A DNA stretch of 64,000 nucleotides from Gimesia chilikensis (GTDB lineage: Bacteria; Planctomycetota; Planctomycetia; Planctomycetales; Planctomycetaceae), in NCBI RefSeq assembly GCF_007744075.1, contig NZ_CP036266.1:2775748-2839747 (forward strand), given 5' to 3'. This document shows, piece by piece, positions 62,345 through 64,000 of the stretch; the first letter of the stretch is position 1; each line of letters starts with the position of its first letter. The position numbers and the translations under genes were made by a program. The notes under the pieces were generated by a model, which saw only the letters and a list, made by a program, of their open reading frames with translations, did no database searches and was not told the origin of the DNA.

Positions 62345-64000
62345 TCAGACCCGCTGGTAACGTTTGTAGCCTTCGAGTTCGAAGTCGTGCAGTGTCGATT
62401 CGAGTTTCTGTCTGATCTGCTGCAGCCGCTCCTCATCAACGATTTTCTGCTCGTGCTCATCGATCACATAGAAGACATCGACAACCTGGTCGAGGTGCGT
62501 CGAAATTTTCGCCATGACGACGGACAGTCCCATGCGGCTGATGGCCCGGGAAATAATATAGAGCAGCCCGGTGCGGTCGTTGGAAATGACGTCGATGATC
62601 GTGCAGCGTTTGGAAGAGTGATTGTCAATTTCCACGCGTCCCAGTTCGTATTCTCCACTCAGCTCTGTTGATTCATGGAATCGCTGATTGGAGAGGAACA
62701 TGGTGCGGGCATCGCTTTCGCCTTTGACGGCCTTGCGGATTTCCTCTTCGATTTTTTCGATGTGACTTACGGGGACTTCATCCACAAAGTCATGGTCGAT
62801 GACATGAAAACTGTCGACGACACCGCCGGAGGCGCTGGTCGTAATCTGGGCGGATATGATTTCCATGCGACGAGAAGTAAACACGCTGACCATGCGATGG
62901 AAACAGGCCTGTGAGTACATGGCGGGAGCGATCACATGGTAATTGACCGTGCCTGTGTCCGGTTCGAATTCCCCCTCCACCACGATCTGATCCGGAGGGA
63001 GGTCGCGGAGGATTTTGATATCGGCGGCAATCCGTTCTGAAGAATTGACCAGTAGATAATGTGGTGAGAACGAATTAAACAACTCGGTGAACCATGAGTC
63101 GGGATCTTCTTCGTACTCGGGGATCTGGGGGAGGTCGAGGTGATTTCGGACCAGCTGTTTTACGCGGGCCAGACGCTGGTCACGATGATAGCGGGAATGC
63201 TTTCCACCCAGCAGGAGCATGGTGCGTTCGTATAAATCCGCGAGCAGTTCCGACTTCCAGTCAGTAAACACGCCGGGGCCAACCGCAGTGATGTCTGCCG
63301 CGGTCAACACGTATAGCATACGGAGTTTTTCCGGGCTGCCGACCTTCTGACTGAATTCGAAGAGGATGTCCGGATCAGAGATATCCCGCCGAAATGCCAG
63401 GTGGGCCATCGTGAGATGCTCTAAGACCAGGAAGACGAGCAGTTTCTGTTCGTCCTCTCTGAGCCCCAGACGGACCGCGGTGTCTGTTGCGATCATGGCC
63501 CCCATTTTACTGTGGTCTTCGCCATAGCCTTTCCCGATGTCATGCAGCAGAATTGCGAGGTTGAGCAGATCCTTATCCTCGATATTGCGATACGAGCTGC
63601 CCAGGGCGGAGTCATCATCGGCGAACAGTTCCGCTGCTTCGATGGCGCGGAAAGTATGTTCGTCGACGGTGTAGCTGTGATACTGATTGAACTGCAGCAG
63701 ACAGTAAGCGTGTTGCATGTACGGGATCAGCAGATTGAGAATGCCGGTTTCCGACATGATTCTCAATGTGGGGCCCAACTGGGTGCTGCGACCCATGATT
63801 GCGCGGAACAGATCGATCGAGCGATTGGTGATTGTGGGTGGCAACTTAAGCGCTGCTTCGCGAATGGTATCCAGCAGGTCAGGGGCGATTGAGATGCCGT
63901 ACAGCGAAGCGGTATCGAACAGTTTGAGAATTTCTTCCAGGTTGTTGCAGACTTCGTTTCTGTATTTCGGGACGACATCCAGGTGATCGGGAGCGATTTT
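62345..64000 (-). CDS. glnD: Protein-PII uridylyltransferase/uridylyl-removing enzyme GlnD, C-terminal part (partial)
   Basis: The reading frame is open through the right edge (first visible codons encode KIAPDHLD), so the N-terminal nucleotidyltransferase domain lies outside. Visible on about 551 residues: the HD domain with LLHDIGKGYGEDHS, which removes UMP from PII; a linker with the HLTMAHLAFRRD stretch; then two C-terminal ACT domains (VNYHVIAPAMYSQACFHRMVSVF and IIDVISNDRTGLLYIISRAI, in pieces) that sense glutamine. GlnD relays nitrogen status to PII and, through it, to NtrB/NtrC-type systems. An NtrB/NtrC-like pair lies 16-20 kb away in this window, but no link is shown. Confidence 0.92.
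   Translation of the reverse strand, partial: KIAPDHLDVVPKYRNEVCNNLEEILKLFDTASLYGISIAPDLLDTIREAALKLPPTITNRSIDLFRAIMGRSTQLGPTLRIMSETGILNLLIPYMQHAYCLLQFNQYHSYTVDEHTFRAIEAAELFADDDSALGSSYRNIEDKDLLNLAILLHDIGKGYGEDHSKMGAMIATDTAVRLGLREDEQKLLVFLVLEHLTMAHLAFRRDISDPDILFEFSQKVGSPEKLRMLYVLTAADITAVGPGVFTDWKSELLADLYERTMLLLGGKHSRYHRDQRLARVKQLVRNHLDLPQIPEYEEDPDSWFTELFNSFSPHYLLVNSSERIAADIKILRDLPPDQIVVEGEFEPDTGTVNYHVIAPAMYSQACFHRMVSVFTSRRMEIISAQITTSASGGVVDSFHVIDHDFVDEVPVSHIEKIEEEIRKAVKGESDARTMFLSNQRFHESTELSGEYELGRVEIDNHSSKRCTIIDVISNDRTGLLYIISRAISRMGLSVVMAKISTHLDQVVDVFYVIDEHEQKIVDEERLQQIRQKLESTLHDFELEGYKRYQRV

Noticed and set aside
1-64000. CRISPR arrays, insertion sequences, prophage, tRNA genes, attachment sites
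   Set aside because: Looked for on both strands by eye; no regularly spaced repeats, transposase or integrase motifs, or tRNA cloverleaf signatures were seen.

Overview
The window reads as a chromosomal segment of a planctomycete (phylum Planctomycetota, probably a Gimesia-like member of the Planctomycetales). The grounds are family content, not a database match: a 1019-aa secreted propeller/HEAT/cytochrome protein of the planctomycete heme-binding type, a DUF1559 prepilin-like protein paired with a DUF1583-like protein, a shrunken dcw cell-division cluster without ftsZ, and Flp-pilus secretin genes. Base composition looks even throughout. I see no transposase, integrase, CRISPR array, tRNA or rRNA. 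The window begins inside an RND-like permease and ends inside glnD.

Left part (1-10700): panD; a receiver-less sigma-54-type activator; a HemX/CcsA-like membrane protein translationally coupled to hemA; a small membrane protein tail-to-tail with hemA; the large PVC-type cytochrome protein; queA; and a GT4 glycosyltransferase. Division part (10800-17100): mraZ, a roughly 600-bp untranslated stretch with unusual RNA-like structure, rsmH, a membrane-anchored LysM protein with a long Gln/Asn/Phe-Gly-rich spacer, an FtsL-like protein and the division transpeptidase FtsI. A large TPR membrane protein follows behind a good sigma-70-like promoter.

Flagellar part (20100-41750): an almost uninterrupted plus-strand run carrying an FlgN/FliT-like chaperone candidate, a degenerate sigma-54-activator homologue, flgB, flgC, fliE, fliF, fliG, fliH, fliI, fliJ, a MotE-like gene, fliK, flgD, flgE, flbD, motA, motB, fliL, fliN, fliO, fliP, fliQ, fliR and flhB. 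It encodes basal body, export gate and ATPase, C-ring, hook and stator. fliM is missing from its usual place between fliL and fliN, and FliN carries repeated FliM/FliY-like N-terminal motifs. FliR contains a textbook EF-hand calcium loop. Next come a membrane PP2C phosphatase and an NtrB/NtrC-like two-component pair.

Right part (46750-64000): lexA on the minus strand with a large upstream region; the DUF1559/DUF1583-like pair; a two-lobed alpha/beta hydrolase; a secreted HEAT-like protein; a minus-strand group (CpaC-type secretin, Gly-rich lipoprotein, TPR lipoprotein); a Cys/Tyr-rich secreted protein; a polytopic membrane protein; a 60-aa beta-rich protein; manA; and the C-terminal part of glnD.

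The most unusual signals are the EF-hand in FliR, the flagellar-locus regulator that has lost all recognisable ATPase and sigma-54 motifs, the FliN motif array with fliM absent locally, and a candidate structured RNA between mraZ and rsmH with two hairpins sharing the same eight-base loop.
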